In this document: piece after piece, positions 32,349-42,300 of the stretch
How the letters are laid out: each line of letters starts with the position of its first letter
How positions within the stretch are numbered: position 1 is the stretch's first letter
Assembly (NCBI GenBank): GCA_003222395.1
Contig: QHWB01000049.1
Location: 5,232 to 69,231 of the forward strand
DNA length: 64,000 nucleotides
DNA from: Acidobacteriota bacterium
GTDB taxonomy: Bacteria > Acidobacteriota > Vicinamibacteria > Vicinamibacterales > CAVVIG01
Direction: 5' to 3'
Notes under the pieces: generated by a model
What the model was told of the DNA's origin: nothing
The model's database searches: none
What the model saw: the letters and a program-made list of their open reading frames with translations, nothing else
Position numbers and translations under genes: made by a program

Positions 32349-32927
32349 TCAGACGTGCGTCAGCTGCCGCTCGATCCGTCGATCGGGCACGAACCACATG
32401 ATCGCGACCGCCGCGTACAGTCCCTGCGCGATCCAGTGGCTGACGAACGCGAACGCGATGGCGAACGCGTACAGTGCAATCGACAGCTTGCCCTTCACGT
32501 CCGACCGCACCATCGACGCGAGCCGCGAATGCGGACCTTCCGCGCGGATGATCGTCGTCTGCAGAATCGTGTAGGCGCACGCCGCGAGAATGAGGACGAC
32601 GCCGTAGACGGCCGTCGGCAGCGCGCCGGTCGGGTTGTCGCCCATCCAGTTCGTCACGAACGGCACGAGCGACAGCCAGAACAGCAGATGCAGGTTCGCC
32701 CAGAGCACCGCGCCGTTGATGCGCGTCGTCGCGTGGAGCATGTGGTGATGGTTGTTCCAGTAGATGCCGAGGACGACGAAGCTGAGGACGTACGCGCAGA
32801 AGGTCGGCACGACGGGGCCCAACGCCGCGAGGCTCGAGCCGACCGGCGCGCGCAGCTCGAGCACCATGATCGTGATGAGGATCGCGACCACGCCGTCGCT
32901 GAAGGCTTCGAGGCGCGTCTTGTTCAC
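32349..32927 (-). CDS. TMEM175-type (DUF1211) potassium channel
   Basis: A 192-residue membrane protein with GTG start at 32927 (GTGAACAAG). The signature RLEAFSDGVVAILITIMVLEL (RxxxFSDGV motif) starts at residue 5. Six hydrophobic segments are seen: SDGV helix, VVPTFCAYVLSFVVLGIYW, HHHML...LWANLHLLFWLSLVPF, VYGVVLILAACAYTIL, LSIALYAFAIAFAFVSH and QGLYAAVAIMWF. This is the bacterial single-repeat form, which assembles as a tetrameric K+ channel. Its start overlaps the upstream sortilin-like gene's stop by GTGA, so it is translated from the same mRNA. Confidence 0.92.
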   Translation of the reverse strand: MNKTRLEAFSDGVVAILITIMVLELRAPVGSSLAALGPVVPTFCAYVLSFVVLGIYWNNHHHMLHATTRINGAVLWANLHLLFWLSLVPFVTNWMGDNPTGALPTAVYGVVLILAACAYTILQTTIIRAEGPHSRLASMVRSDVKGKLSIALYAFAIAFAFVSHWIAQGLYAAVAIMWFVPDRRIERQLTHV

Positions 32928-35900
32928 TTTTCTGTGACAGCTTCCAACTTGAGTCTCGTCACCACTTGATTGAATCGCGGCAGGTAGGTCGAGATCACCT
33001 GCTGCAGTTTGTCGGTTTCCGTCCGCAATTCACGCTTCAGGTCGTCGAAGATTGGCCCGGCGTTGCCGGTCGGCCGGCCGTCGCCGGTCTGCACGACGCG
33101 CAGCAGCGACGCGAGGCGGTTGTTCGTCTTGATAGGGAAGTTGAGCGGATCCTGGTTGCTCTGATTGCGGACCTGATACACGGTCTCCTCGACGGCGCTC
33201 AGCTCCTTGATGAACTGATCGCCCAGCTCCTTGACGTCGGCCGTCTGTGCCTTCGACTGGCGATCGAGAATCGCCTGCTTGAGGCGCCGGATCTGCATGA
33301 CGGCGTTGTTCGCTTCGTTCACCTTGTCGCGGATCTGGCTCGCGAGCTCGTACTGCGCGGCCATGTCGGCGTCGGTCACGTCGTGCCACGGGTGCTTCTT
33401 CACACTGAACGATTGCGCCTGTGTGCGGCCATCGACGGTGAGCTTCGCCTGATACGTGCCGGGCAGCACCGCCGGCCCGTTCGTCGTCGCGCCCCAGAAC
33501 ACCATCCCGGGGAAGCTGACGACCGGTTCGGCCTGCAGATCCCACGTGAAGCGCTGCAGTCCGGCGGCGATCGACGTGGTTTGCGGACCGCCGCGCCCGC
33601 GTCCGCCGCCACCTTCTTCTTCGGTCTCGCCGGTCGGCGTGGGACGATCGGCCTGTTCTTCCGCCCGTCCTGAGCCTGCCTGCCCTGAGCCTGTCGTCCC
33701 TCGGCTCGGCTCTGAGCGACCTCCTCGTCCTTCCGCCGGCGCCGCGCCTTTGATCGTTCTCACGGCTTGCCCGCTGGCGTCGACGATCTCGAGCGTCAGG
33801 TTCTGCGCCGGCTTCTTCAGCCAGTAGTCGATGCGCGCGCCGGGCGCCGCCGTACGAACCGCATCGCCCGGCTTGAACAGATACACATCGGACGCGCTCG
33901 TCGCCTGCGATCCGAACTGGCGCAGCGGATTCACGTCATCGAGCACGTAGAAGCCGCGGCCGTGCGTCGCAATCGCGACGTCGTTCGCCTCGATCCAGAT
34001 GTCCGATACCTGCGTGTCCGGCAGATTGAGCCGCAGCGACTGCCAGCGATCGCCGTCGTCGAGCGACAGGTAGAAGCCGTGCTCCGTGCCGGCGTACAGC
34101 ATGCCGCGCCGCACCGGATCCTCACGGACCGACGACACGTAGTCGTTCGCCGCGATGCCGTTGACGATCTTCGTCCACGTGCGGCCGAAGTCGTGCGTGC
34201 GGACGATGTAGGGCGAGAAATCCTCGAGCAGCGGCTTCTTCACCGACACGTACGCGGTCCCGGCGTCGAACGCCGATGCGTCGATCTGGCTGACGCGGCC
34301 GAGATCGGGCATGTCGCGCGGCGTCACGTCCGTCCACTTCCTGCCGCCGTCGCGGGTCACCTGCACGACGCCGTCGTCGGATCCGGCCCAGATCACGTTG
34401 ACGTCCGTCTTGCCGGGTCCGAGCGAGAACACCGTCGCGTAGATCTCCGGGCTGTTCATGTCGTGCGTGATCGGCCCGCCCGAGTCCTGCATCGTCTTCG
34501 GATCGTGGCGGGTGAGATCGCCGCTGATCCGCTCCCACGTTCGTCCGCCGTTCGTCGTCTTCCACACGTGCTGCGAGCAGGTGTAGAGGACGTTCGGGTC
34601 GACGGGAGAAAAGATGATCGGATACGTCCATTGCCAGCGCTCGACGACGGAGGAGGAATTCTCGCCGGAGAAGAAGCGCGGATAGGCGCCGGCTTCCTTC
34701 AGCTCGCCGCTGCGGCGATCGAGGCGCGTCAGAAACGATCCGTTGTTGGCGCCGGCGTAGAAGACGTCCGGATCTTTCGGATCGGGCGCGATGTAGCCGG
34801 GCTCGCCGCCGCCGGCGACGTATGGCGCCACAGAATTGCCGCGTCCACCTCCGCCGCCGCCGCCCCGTCCGCCGAGATTCGTGGTGCTGTCGACGCACAT
34901 CGTCGTGTTGTCCTGCTGCGCGCCACACACATGATAGGGAACGTGCCGGGTCGTGATGACGTGATAGAACTGGCCGGTCGCGTAATCCTGATTGGTCCAG
35001 TGGCGCTGCGGCGCTGCGACGTCGTAGCTGATCGTGCCGCCGCCGTCGTTGCCCAGCATCGCGTGATTGGCGTCGTCGGGATCGATCCACATGTCGTGGT
35101 GATCGCCGTGCGTGCCCTGTCCGATCTGCGCGAGCGTCTTGCCGCCGTCGGTCGATCGGAACGCGCTCGTGTTGAGCGCATACACCGTGTCCTTGTTGTT
35201 CGGGTCGGCGAACACGTGCGTGTAGTAGAACGCGCGCTGCCGGATCGTCCGCGCGGCGTTCACGAGCTTCCACGTCGCGCCCGCGTCGTCGGAGCTGAAG
35301 AGGCCGCCGTTTTCGTTCTCGACGAGCGCGTAGACGCGACTGGAGTCGGCGCCGGAGATGGCGATGCTGATCTTGCCGACGAGCCCCGACGGCAGCCCCG
35401 GATTGCGCGTGATTTCGCGCCACGTCTCGCCGCCGTCGGTCGACTTGAACAGCCCGCTGGCCGGTCCGCCGCTCGACATCTGATACTCGACGCGATACGC
35501 CTCCCACATCGCCGCGAACATGACGTTCGGATTCCTGCGATCGATCTCCACGTCGACGGCGCCGGTCTTGTTGTCGCGGAACAGCACCTTCTTCCACGTC
35601 TTGCCGCCGTCGGTCGTCTTGAACACGCCGCGCTCGTCGCTCGGCGCGCCGTACTTTCCGAAGTCGGCGACGAAGACGATGTTCGGGTTGCTGGGGTGAA
35701 TGCGGACCTTCGAGATCGCGTCCGAGTTGGTGAAGCCGACGTGCGTCCACGTCTTGCCGGCGTCGGTCGACTTGTACACGCCGTCGCCCGGCATGATGTT
35801 GCCGCGGATGCACGATTCGCCGGTGCCGATGAACACGATGTCCGGATTCGATTCCGAGACGGCGACCGCGCCGACCGACGAGGTCGTGATCTGGCCGTCG

Positions 35901-36184
35901 GTGACCGGCGTCCACGACAGGCCGCCGTCGATCGTCTTCCACAACCCGCCGCCGACGGCGCCGAAGTACCCTTCCTTCGGACGCCCTTTCACACCCGACA
36001 CGGCAATCGATCGTCCGCCGCGCAGCGGGCCGATGCTGCGCCAGCGCATGGCGTCGAGGATCGCCTTGTCGATCGTCGATTCGGCGCCCTGCGCCAGCGC
36101 GCGCGCCGGACGAACGCCGGCGCCCCATGCTCCGGCGACGATCAGGAAGACGGCCGAGCTCCAGAAAACGAATCGCTGAAACAT
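32924..36184 (-). CDS. Secreted Asp-box/sortilin (VPS10)-like protein, 1086 aa
   Basis: Minus strand ATG 36184. A signal peptide (FVFWSSAVFLIVAGAWGAG) leads into a large beta-propeller with at least eight Asp-box repeats: KTIDGGLSW, KSTDAGKTW, KTTDGGKTW, KSTDGGETW, SSDDAGATW, RSTDGGKTL, KTTNGGRTW and RDGGRKW. A C-terminal beta domain (about residues 800-960) and a helical tail end in LRVVQTGDGRPTGNAG. Near residue 840 there is a low-complexity Arg/Ser/Gly insert (RSEPSRGTTGSGQAGSGRA) coded by repetitive DNA. Bacterial members are secreted glycosidase-like or binding proteins with no defined role. A paralogue is at 39393. Confidence 0.92.
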   Translation of the reverse strand: MFQRFVFWSSAVFLIVAGAWGAGVRPARALAQGAESTIDKAILDAMRWRSIGPLRGGRSIAVSGVKGRPKEGYFGAVGGGLWKTIDGGLSWTPVTDGQITTSSVGAVAVSESNPDIVFIGTGESCIRGNIMPGDGVYKSTDAGKTWTHVGFTNSDAISKVRIHPSNPNIVFVADFGKYGAPSDERGVFKTTDGGKTWKKVLFRDNKTGAVDVEIDRRNPNVMFAAMWEAYRVEYQMSSGGPASGLFKSTDGGETWREITRNPGLPSGLVGKISIAISGADSSRVYALVENENGGLFSSDDAGATWKLVNAARTIRQRAFYYTHVFADPNNKDTVYALNTSAFRSTDGGKTLAQIGQGTHGDHHDMWIDPDDANHAMLGNDGGGTISYDVAAPQRHWTNQDYATGQFYHVITTRHVPYHVCGAQQDNTTMCVDSTTNLGGRGGGGGGGRGNSVAPYVAGGGEPGYIAPDPKDPDVFYAGANNGSFLTRLDRRSGELKEAGAYPRFFSGENSSSVVERWQWTYPIIFSPVDPNVLYTCSQHVWKTTNGGRTWERISGDLTRHDPKTMQDSGGPITHDMNSPEIYATVFSLGPGKTDVNVIWAGSDDGVVQVTRDGGRKWTDVTPRDMPDLGRVSQIDASAFDAGTAYVSVKKPLLEDFSPYIVRTHDFGRTWTKIVNGIAANDYVSSVREDPVRRGMLYAGTEHGFYLSLDDGDRWQSLRLNLPDTQVSDIWIEANDVAIATHGRGFYVLDDVNPLRQFGSQATSASDVYLFKPGDAVRTAAPGARIDYWLKKPAQNLTLEIVDASGQAVRTIKGAAPAEGRGGRSEPSRGTTGSGQAGSGRAEEQADRPTPTGETEEEGGGGRGRGGPQTTSIAAGLQRFTWDLQAEPVVSFPGMVFWGATTNGPAVLPGTYQAKLTVDGRTQAQSFSVKKHPWHDVTDADMAAQYELASQIRDKVNEANNAVMQIRRLKQAILDRQSKAQTADVKELGDQFIKELSAVEETVYQVRNQSNQDPLNFPIKTNNRLASLLRVVQTGDGRPTGNAGPIFDDLKRELRTETDKLQQVISTYLPRFNQVVTRLKLEAVTEK

Positions 36185-36220
36185 GACGGAGAGTCTAACA
36201 TCGCCTCTGCAGGTGACATC

Positions 36221-36679
36221 GTGGCGAACAGATTGATGCGGATCGTCGGGGTGGCCGCTCTCGCCGCGGCATGCAGTCGTCAGGCGGCGCCGTACACGCC
36301 CGGCCTGGGCGAGATCATGACGCTCACGCAGATGCGTCACGCGAAGCTGTGGCTGGCCGGCGACGCAGGCAACTGGCCGCTTGCCTCATACGAACTCGAC
36401 GAGCTCAAGGAAGGCTTCGACGACGTCGTCGCGTTTCATCCGACGCACAAGGATGCGCCGCTGCCGCTCTCCGAGCTCATTCCGAAGATGATGGACGCGC
36501 CGCTGAAGGATCTGGGGGAGGCGGTCGCCGCGAAGGATCGCGATCGATTCGCGGGCGCGTTCGACGATCTCACGAAAGGATGCAACGGGTGTCATCAGGC
36601 GACGAACTTCGGCTTCAACGTCGTGACGCGCCCGAAGAACAATCCGTACGCGAATCAGAGCTTTCAGTCGCCCCAGTAA
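36221..36679 (+). CDS. Lipoprotein with a single c-type haem motif
   Basis: GTG 36221 (ATG 36236 also possible) starts a short lipoprotein: MRIVGVAALAAACSRQAAPY has a clear lipobox (LAAAC). The mature part is helical: EIMTLTQMRHAKLWLAGDAG, YELDELKEGFDDVVAFHP and LIPKMMDAPLKDLGEAVAAK. Near the C-terminus is GCNGCHQATNFGF with a CxxCH haem-binding motif. It resembles four-helix cytochrome-c-like proteins. It lies divergent from the sortilin-like gene with 36 bases between the starts. Confidence 0.85.
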   Translation: MANRLMRIVGVAALAAACSRQAAPYTPGLGEIMTLTQMRHAKLWLAGDAGNWPLASYELDELKEGFDDVVAFHPTHKDAPLPLSELIPKMMDAPLKDLGEAVAAKDRDRFAGAFDDLTKGCNGCHQATNFGFNVVTRPKNNPYANQSFQSPQ

Positions 36680-36688
36680 AGAGAATTG

Positions 36689-37687
36689 CTAGCGCCTGGG
36701 AAGTAATGCCTTCGGAATCTTCGCGACGACGGTGAAGTTCGGATCGACGACGTTCGCGATCTCGTACTCGCTCGCCTGGCCCATGAACGTCTGTGCGCCG
36801 CGCTCGGTGAAGCCGTAGTCCGCCTGCAGCCACTTCTGCAGCTCCGTCGTCGCATGCTGGAACGCCTCGAGCAGCGGCCGCGCGCTGCCGAGGACGAGGA
36901 TGTGGGTGCTCGTCTCCATGCGCGGCCAGCCGATCGCTTTCTTCTTCACCAGATCGACCGTGAACTCGACGTCCATCGAGGTCTCGAGCCCGGTGCCCAC
37001 CGGCTCCCCTTCGCCCATTCGCGCGTGGCCGTCGCCGAGGAAGAGGAGCGCGCCCGGCTCGTTGACCGGCAGCATCAGCCGTGCGCCCGCACCCATCGAC
37101 GCGTAATCCATGTTGCCGCCCCACGCGCCCGGCGCGGACGTGGAGATCGCTTCCTTGCGGGCCGGCGCGACGCCGATGCAGCCGAGCATCGGCTTCAAAG
37201 GCAACTCGATCCCGCCCGGCTGGATCTCGCCGCCGGCCGTCTGATCCAGCCGCGCCACGCCTTTGGCCTTGTCGATCGTCCACGTCAAGCGCTTCGGCTC
37301 GCGATCGACGCGGGCGGCGATCGCGCCGGGATCGACTGTGTACGGCGCAAGCAGGCTGCTCGAGTAGGCCATCGTCCGGTTCGTTTCGACGCGAACGATC
37401 GTCACGACGAGCATATCGCCCGGCTCGGCGCCGTCGATGTAGAACGGTCCGGTCTCCGGATTGGGTCCCTGCGCCACCGACCTGCCGTTCCAGTCGACGC
37501 CGCCCGCATCGATTGTCTTGGTGACGACGCGGTCGCCGGGCTTGACGTGCAGCGCCGGCGGGTGGGCGGCCGAATAGGTGTTGTAGAAGCGGTCCGGCAC
37601 GTACTGATGCGTGTCGGCGGCGTGAACGGTGAGGCGCGCGACAGCGAGTACGATGACGGCGATGAGCGGGCGGATCGGGCGTGTCAT
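36689..37687 (-). CDS. Exported acetamidase/formamidase family protein
   Basis: Minus strand ATG 37687. Signal peptide (PLIAVIVLAVARLTVHAA), then the FmdA/AmdA fold: LHVKPGDRVVTKTIDAGGVD (about residue 47), GPFYIDGAEPGDMLVVTI (about 82), KPMLGCIGVAPA (about 165), GGNMDYASMGAGARLMLPV (about 190) and FLGDGHARMGEGE (about 218). These cover the metal-site and active-site regions of the family, which hydrolyse short amides. The substrate in the periplasm is unknown. Its start overlaps the start of the divergent glycosyltransferase gene. Confidence 0.92.
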   Translation of the reverse strand: MTRPIRPLIAVIVLAVARLTVHAADTHQYVPDRFYNTYSAAHPPALHVKPGDRVVTKTIDAGGVDWNGRSVAQGPNPETGPFYIDGAEPGDMLVVTIVRVETNRTMAYSSSLLAPYTVDPGAIAARVDREPKRLTWTIDKAKGVARLDQTAGGEIQPGGIELPLKPMLGCIGVAPARKEAISTSAPGAWGGNMDYASMGAGARLMLPVNEPGALLFLGDGHARMGEGEPVGTGLETSMDVEFTVDLVKKKAIGWPRMETSTHILVLGSARPLLEAFQHATTELQKWLQADYGFTERGAQTFMGQASEYEIANVVDPNFTVVAKIPKALLPRR

Positions 37688-39365
37688 GCCGCGGATTATA
37701 GCGATGGCGGGCGGCGCGCTCATCGTTTATCAATGGGCCTTGGCGCGTCCGCTGTGGCTCGACGAAGAGATGATCGCACTCAACCTTCGCGAGCGCGGCC
37801 TCCTCGGTCTCGTGGGACGGTTGTCGCCGGAGATGGTGGCGCCGTACGGCTGGCTCGTCGTCGAGCGCCTGGCACTCGTCGCCTTCGGCACCGGCGAGCA
37901 GGTGCTTCGCTTCTTTCCGATGCTGTTCGGCCTCGCGACGATCGCGGCGGCATTGTGGATCGGCGGGCGCTGGTTGAACGCGGCCGGCGCGTCGATCCTC
38001 GTGCTGCTCTGTTCGTTCGGACAGTGGATCACGTACTTCGAGGTCGAGCTGAAGCACTACTCGGCAGACGCCTGTCTCGCGCTGCTCCTGCCGGCGCTCG
38101 CGGCGGGCGCAATCGAATTGGGTGCCGACACGGACGTCGAACCCGGGTCCGACACGGGTCCAACACGTTTCGGACCCCCGTACGCGTACAGGTACCCGTA
38201 CCTGTACTGGTGGATAGTAGCGGCAGTCGGGCAGTTGTTCGCCAACGGCGCGCTGTTCGTCACACCGGCGTGCGCCGTCGTGATAGTGACGATCGCGATG
38301 CGACGCGGCGGTCCGCGTGCCGCGCTCCGCGCCGCGGTGCCCGGCATCGTGTGGCTCGCCGCCTTCGCGGTGAGCTACATGGTCACGCTCCGTCACGCGC
38401 AAGGCAGCGAATTTCTGCAGGGTTACTGGGCATTCGCGCTCCCGCCCGAATCAGCTGGAACGTTCGGTACCGTTCGCTGGATCGGCGAGCGGCTCTTACC
38501 GTTCGCCGAGAAGCCCGGTGGCGCCGGATTCGGTGTGCTGTTCTGGATTGCCTCGATCGGCGGCTTCGCGGTTGCGAGCGGATCTCAGCGTCTGCTCGCG
38601 CTGACGTGCGCCACCGTCCCGCTTTCAGCGTTCGTGCTCGCCGCCGTCCGCGTGGTGCCGTTCTTCGAACGTCTCGCGCTGTGGGTCGTGCCGGCGTTGT
38701 ACGTCGGCATCGCGCTTCTGGGCGATCGCAGCGTCGCGGCACTTCGCAGCGCCAGAGTCATCCGGCTGAAGCCGGATCGCACTGATGCGGCGTCCGGTTT
38801 CGGGACTCCGATCCAGATCGTCGCCTTGTTAATCGTGGTGGCGGTTTGCGGCGATATCACGTACCACGGCCTCGACGATCTGCGAGTGCGGCCGAAGAAC
38901 GCGAATCACCAGCTCGACGATCGCGCGGCCGTGCGCTGGCTTGCCGCGCAGCAGCGGCCCGGCGACGTGTGGATGACGACTCGTCTCGCGTTGCCGGCGT
39001 TGTGGTGGTATCACGACTCCGGCGCCGACACCATCCTCGAAGCAAAGTACGCACCGCCAGGACCGGATTGCCGTCCTGGAGAGCTGCGCGGCACGGTGAA
39101 AGGCTTCCGCCGCGTCATCGTGTACTTCGGATTCCGGTTCGACGACGTGCCCAGAGGCTTCGACGATCTGCTCCTCGAACGCCTCGGGGATATCGGATCG
39201 CTCGTCGGCTATCGCCCGTTTGCGCAAATGAGCCGTGCGGTCATCGTCGATCTCACCGAGCCGAGCCGTCACGATCGCAATGCGCCGGTCCGCCCGGACG
39301 CTACCGGAGAAGACCTTCGCATCAAGCCCGATGGCTGCATCGCTGTGCAGCCGGCTCGCCGCTGA
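37686..39365 (+). CDS. GT39-like membrane glycosyltransferase
   Basis: ATG 37686 or 37704. The opening ARPLWLDEEMIALNLRERG carries the DE acidic motif of the ArnT/PMT-type fold, followed by EQVLRFFPMLFGLATIAAALW and about ten further hydrophobic segments (for example VPGIVWLAAFAVSYMV, ERLALWVVPALYVGIALL). The last third is soluble (AVRWLAAQQRPGDVWMTTRL), probably periplasmic. Two repetitive inserts are visible: PGSDTGPTRFGPPYAYRYPY near residue 150 and ARVIRLKPDRTDAAS near residue 360, both coded by palindromic DNA. Donor and acceptor unknown. Confidence 0.8.
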   Translation: MPRIIAMAGGALIVYQWALARPLWLDEEMIALNLRERGLLGLVGRLSPEMVAPYGWLVVERLALVAFGTGEQVLRFFPMLFGLATIAAALWIGGRWLNAAGASILVLLCSFGQWITYFEVELKHYSADACLALLLPALAAGAIELGADTDVEPGSDTGPTRFGPPYAYRYPYLYWWIVAAVGQLFANGALFVTPACAVVIVTIAMRRGGPRAALRAAVPGIVWLAAFAVSYMVTLRHAQGSEFLQGYWAFALPPESAGTFGTVRWIGERLLPFAEKPGGAGFGVLFWIASIGGFAVASGSQRLLALTCATVPLSAFVLAAVRVVPFFERLALWVVPALYVGIALLGDRSVAALRSARVIRLKPDRTDAASGFGTPIQIVALLIVVAVCGDITYHGLDDLRVRPKNANHQLDDRAAVRWLAAQQRPGDVWMTTRLALPALWWYHDSGADTILEAKYAPPGPDCRPGELRGTVKGFRRVIVYFGFRFDDVPRGFDDLLLERLGDIGSLVGYRPFAQMSRAVIVDLTEPSRHDRNAPVRPDATGEDLRIKPDGCIAVQPARR

Positions 39366-39392
39366 TAGAATCGGCGAAACCTGGAGCATGTC

Positions 39393-42300
39393 ATGAGCCG
39401 ATTCCGTCTGCTTGCGCTCATAGCCGTTCTCTTCGCCGCGTTCGGCGCGCGGTCGCTCGTCGGCTCCACCTCCGCCAAGGCTACGGTGGACGAGCCCACC
39501 AGCGCCGAGGCTTCGATGGACGGGCCGTTCGACGCGCTGCATTTCCGTCCGATCGGTCCTGCCGCGATGTCGGGGCGCATTTCCGATCTCGCCGTGTACG
39601 AAGCGAACCCCGCGATCTTCTACGTCGGCACCGCGCACGGCGGCGTGTGGAAGACCACGAACGCCGGCACGACGTTCCAGCCGCAGTTTCAGGATCAGGG
39701 ATTGATGTCGGTCGGCGACATCACCGTGTCGCAGAGCAACCCCGATCTCGTGTGGGTCGGCAGCGGCGAATCGAACAACCGTCAGAGCACGTCGTGGGGT
39801 GACGGCGTGTACAAGTCGACCGACGGCGGCAAGACGTTCGTCAACATGGGACTCCGCACGTCGCGCTACATCAATCGCATCGTCATCGATCCGCGCAATA
39901 CCGACGTCGTGTTCGTCGCGGCAACCGGGAGCCTGTGGGGGCCGGGAGGCGAGCGCGGCATCTACAAGACGACCGACGGCGGAAAAACATGGAAGCAGGT
40001 GCTGAAGGTCGACGACGACACCGGCGCGAACGATCTCGTCATGGACGCAACCAACGATCAGATCCTCTACGCGTCGACGTATCAGCGCCGCCGCACGGCC
40101 TGCTGCATGAACGGCGGCGGACCCGGCAGCGGTATCTGGAAGTCGACCGACGGCGGCGAAACGTGGACGCGTCTCCACCCCACCGCGCAAAGTCCGCGCG
40201 GTGGGGACCCCCGGCGGGGAAATGGGCTGCCGGACGGTCCGCTGGGCCGGATCGGACTCGACGTCTACCGTCGGCGGCCCAACATTATTTATGCGCTCAT
40301 CGAAGGCCCCGCGCCGGCAGGCGGCCGAGGCGGCGCGGGACGAGCCGCCGCGCCCGAGCCGGAAGAAGCGACGGCGCCGCAGGGCGGCGGGCGCAACATG
40401 GCCACAGGGGTGAATCCCAATACAGCGACCGGCCTGTATCGATCCGACGACGCCGGCGCCACGTGGAAGAAAGTCAACAACGAAAATCCGCGGCCGATGT
40501 ACTTCAGCCAGGTGCGCGTCGATCCCAACGATCCTGATGTCGTCGTCTACGGCGGCGTCGGCCTGCACTTCTCGAGCGACAGCGGCAAAACGGTCCATAC
40601 CGACATCGCCGCGTCGACGCACGACGACGTGCACGCGATCTGGATCGACCCGTCGAACTCGAACCACATGATCATCGGCAACGACGGCGGGGTCGCGGTG
40701 AGCTACGACCAGGCGAAGACGTGGGTGTTCCTGCCGAATCTGCCGGTCGGCCTCTTCTATCACGTCAGCTACGACATGGCGACGCCGTATCACATCTGCG
40801 GCGGCATGCAGGACAACTACGTGTGGTGCGGGCCGAGCGCGGTGCGCGGATCGGCCGGCATCGCGAACTTCCAGTGGCAGACGATGCAGGGCGGCGACGG
40901 GTTCGTGGCGCTGCAGGATCCGACCGACTTCCGCGTCGCGTACAGCGAATCGCAGGACGGCAACATGGTGCGCATCGATCGCGTCACCGGCGAGACGGTG
41001 TCGATTCGCCCGCAGGCGCAGCCCGGCGAGCCGCCCGTGCGATGGAACTGGGACACGCCGCTCGTCATGTCGCCGCACGATCCGAAGATCATCTACGCCG
41101 TTGGCAACAAGGTGTTCCGGTCGTCGAATCGAGGCCTGACGTTCGAAGCGGCGAGCCCGGACCTCACCACCAACGCAAACCGCGACGACGCGGTGACGAT
41201 GGGGCTGAAAGGCAGCGACATCACGATCGCGAAGAACGACGGCATCCAGGCGTGGCCGACGATCGTGTCGTTCGCCGAGTCGCCGAAGCGTCAGGGAATT
41301 CTCTACGCCGGCACCGACGACGGCAACGTGCAGGTGTCGCGCGATACCGGACGCTCGTGGACGAACGTCACCGACAGGATTTCAGGGCTTCCGAAGGGCG
41401 TATGGGTTTCGGAGGTCGCACCGTCTCGCTTCGACGAAGGAACGGTCTACGCGACGTTCGACGCGCATCGGCAGAACGACTTCGAGTCCTACATCTTCGT
41501 CAGCCGCGACTACGGTCAGTCGTGGCAGTCGGCGAACGGGAATCTGAAGGGCGAGGTCGTCAAGACGATCACCGAGGACGTGAAGAATCCCGACGTGCTG
41601 TACGTCGGCACCGAAACCGGACTGTTCGTGTCGCTCGATCGCGCGAAGACGTGGACGCGCGTGAAGGCCAATCTGCCGACGGTCCGCATCGACGAGATCG
41701 CCATCCATCCGCGCGACAACGCGATGATTCTGGCCACGCACGGCCGCGCGATCTGGATCCTCGATCACCTCGAACCGATTCAGGAGTACGCGGCGGCGCA
41801 GGCGGCGTCGGCTGACGCAAAGCTGTTTTCGCCGTCTCCATCGGTGATGTACCGTCGTCCGTCGCGCGATCGCAACTACGAGTTCTGGGGCGACCAGACG
41901 TTCTACGGCGAGAACCCGCCGCAGGCGGCGGTCGTTTCGTGGCTGAACAGGAAGCCGGTCGGCGAAGTGAAGCTGAAGATCACGGACGCCGTGGGCCACG
42001 AGGTGCGGGAAATCTCGGGATCCGTGCTCGCCGACCGCAACAAGGCGGGCATCCAGTCCGCGTGCTGGGATCTGCGCGTGCAGCCTGCGCCCGCGGCGCC
42101 GACTGCGGCTCGCGGCCGGAGCGGAGGGCAGACCGAGGGTCAGGCTCGGGGTCAGACTGAGGGTCAGATTCGAGGTCAGACCTCGGGTCAGACTGAAGGT
42201 CAGACTGCGGGCCCGAGTGAAGCACAGCAGCAACACAGTCCGTTCGGCGCGGGGTGCGAATCGCCTGGGCAAGGTGGAGGCGGCGGATTCTTCGGCGGCG

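Noticed and set aside
33767-36220. Very long plus-strand open frame through the sortilin-like gene
   Set aside because: Antisense shadow of the high-GC minus-strand gene; only its last part (36221-36679) is a real gene.
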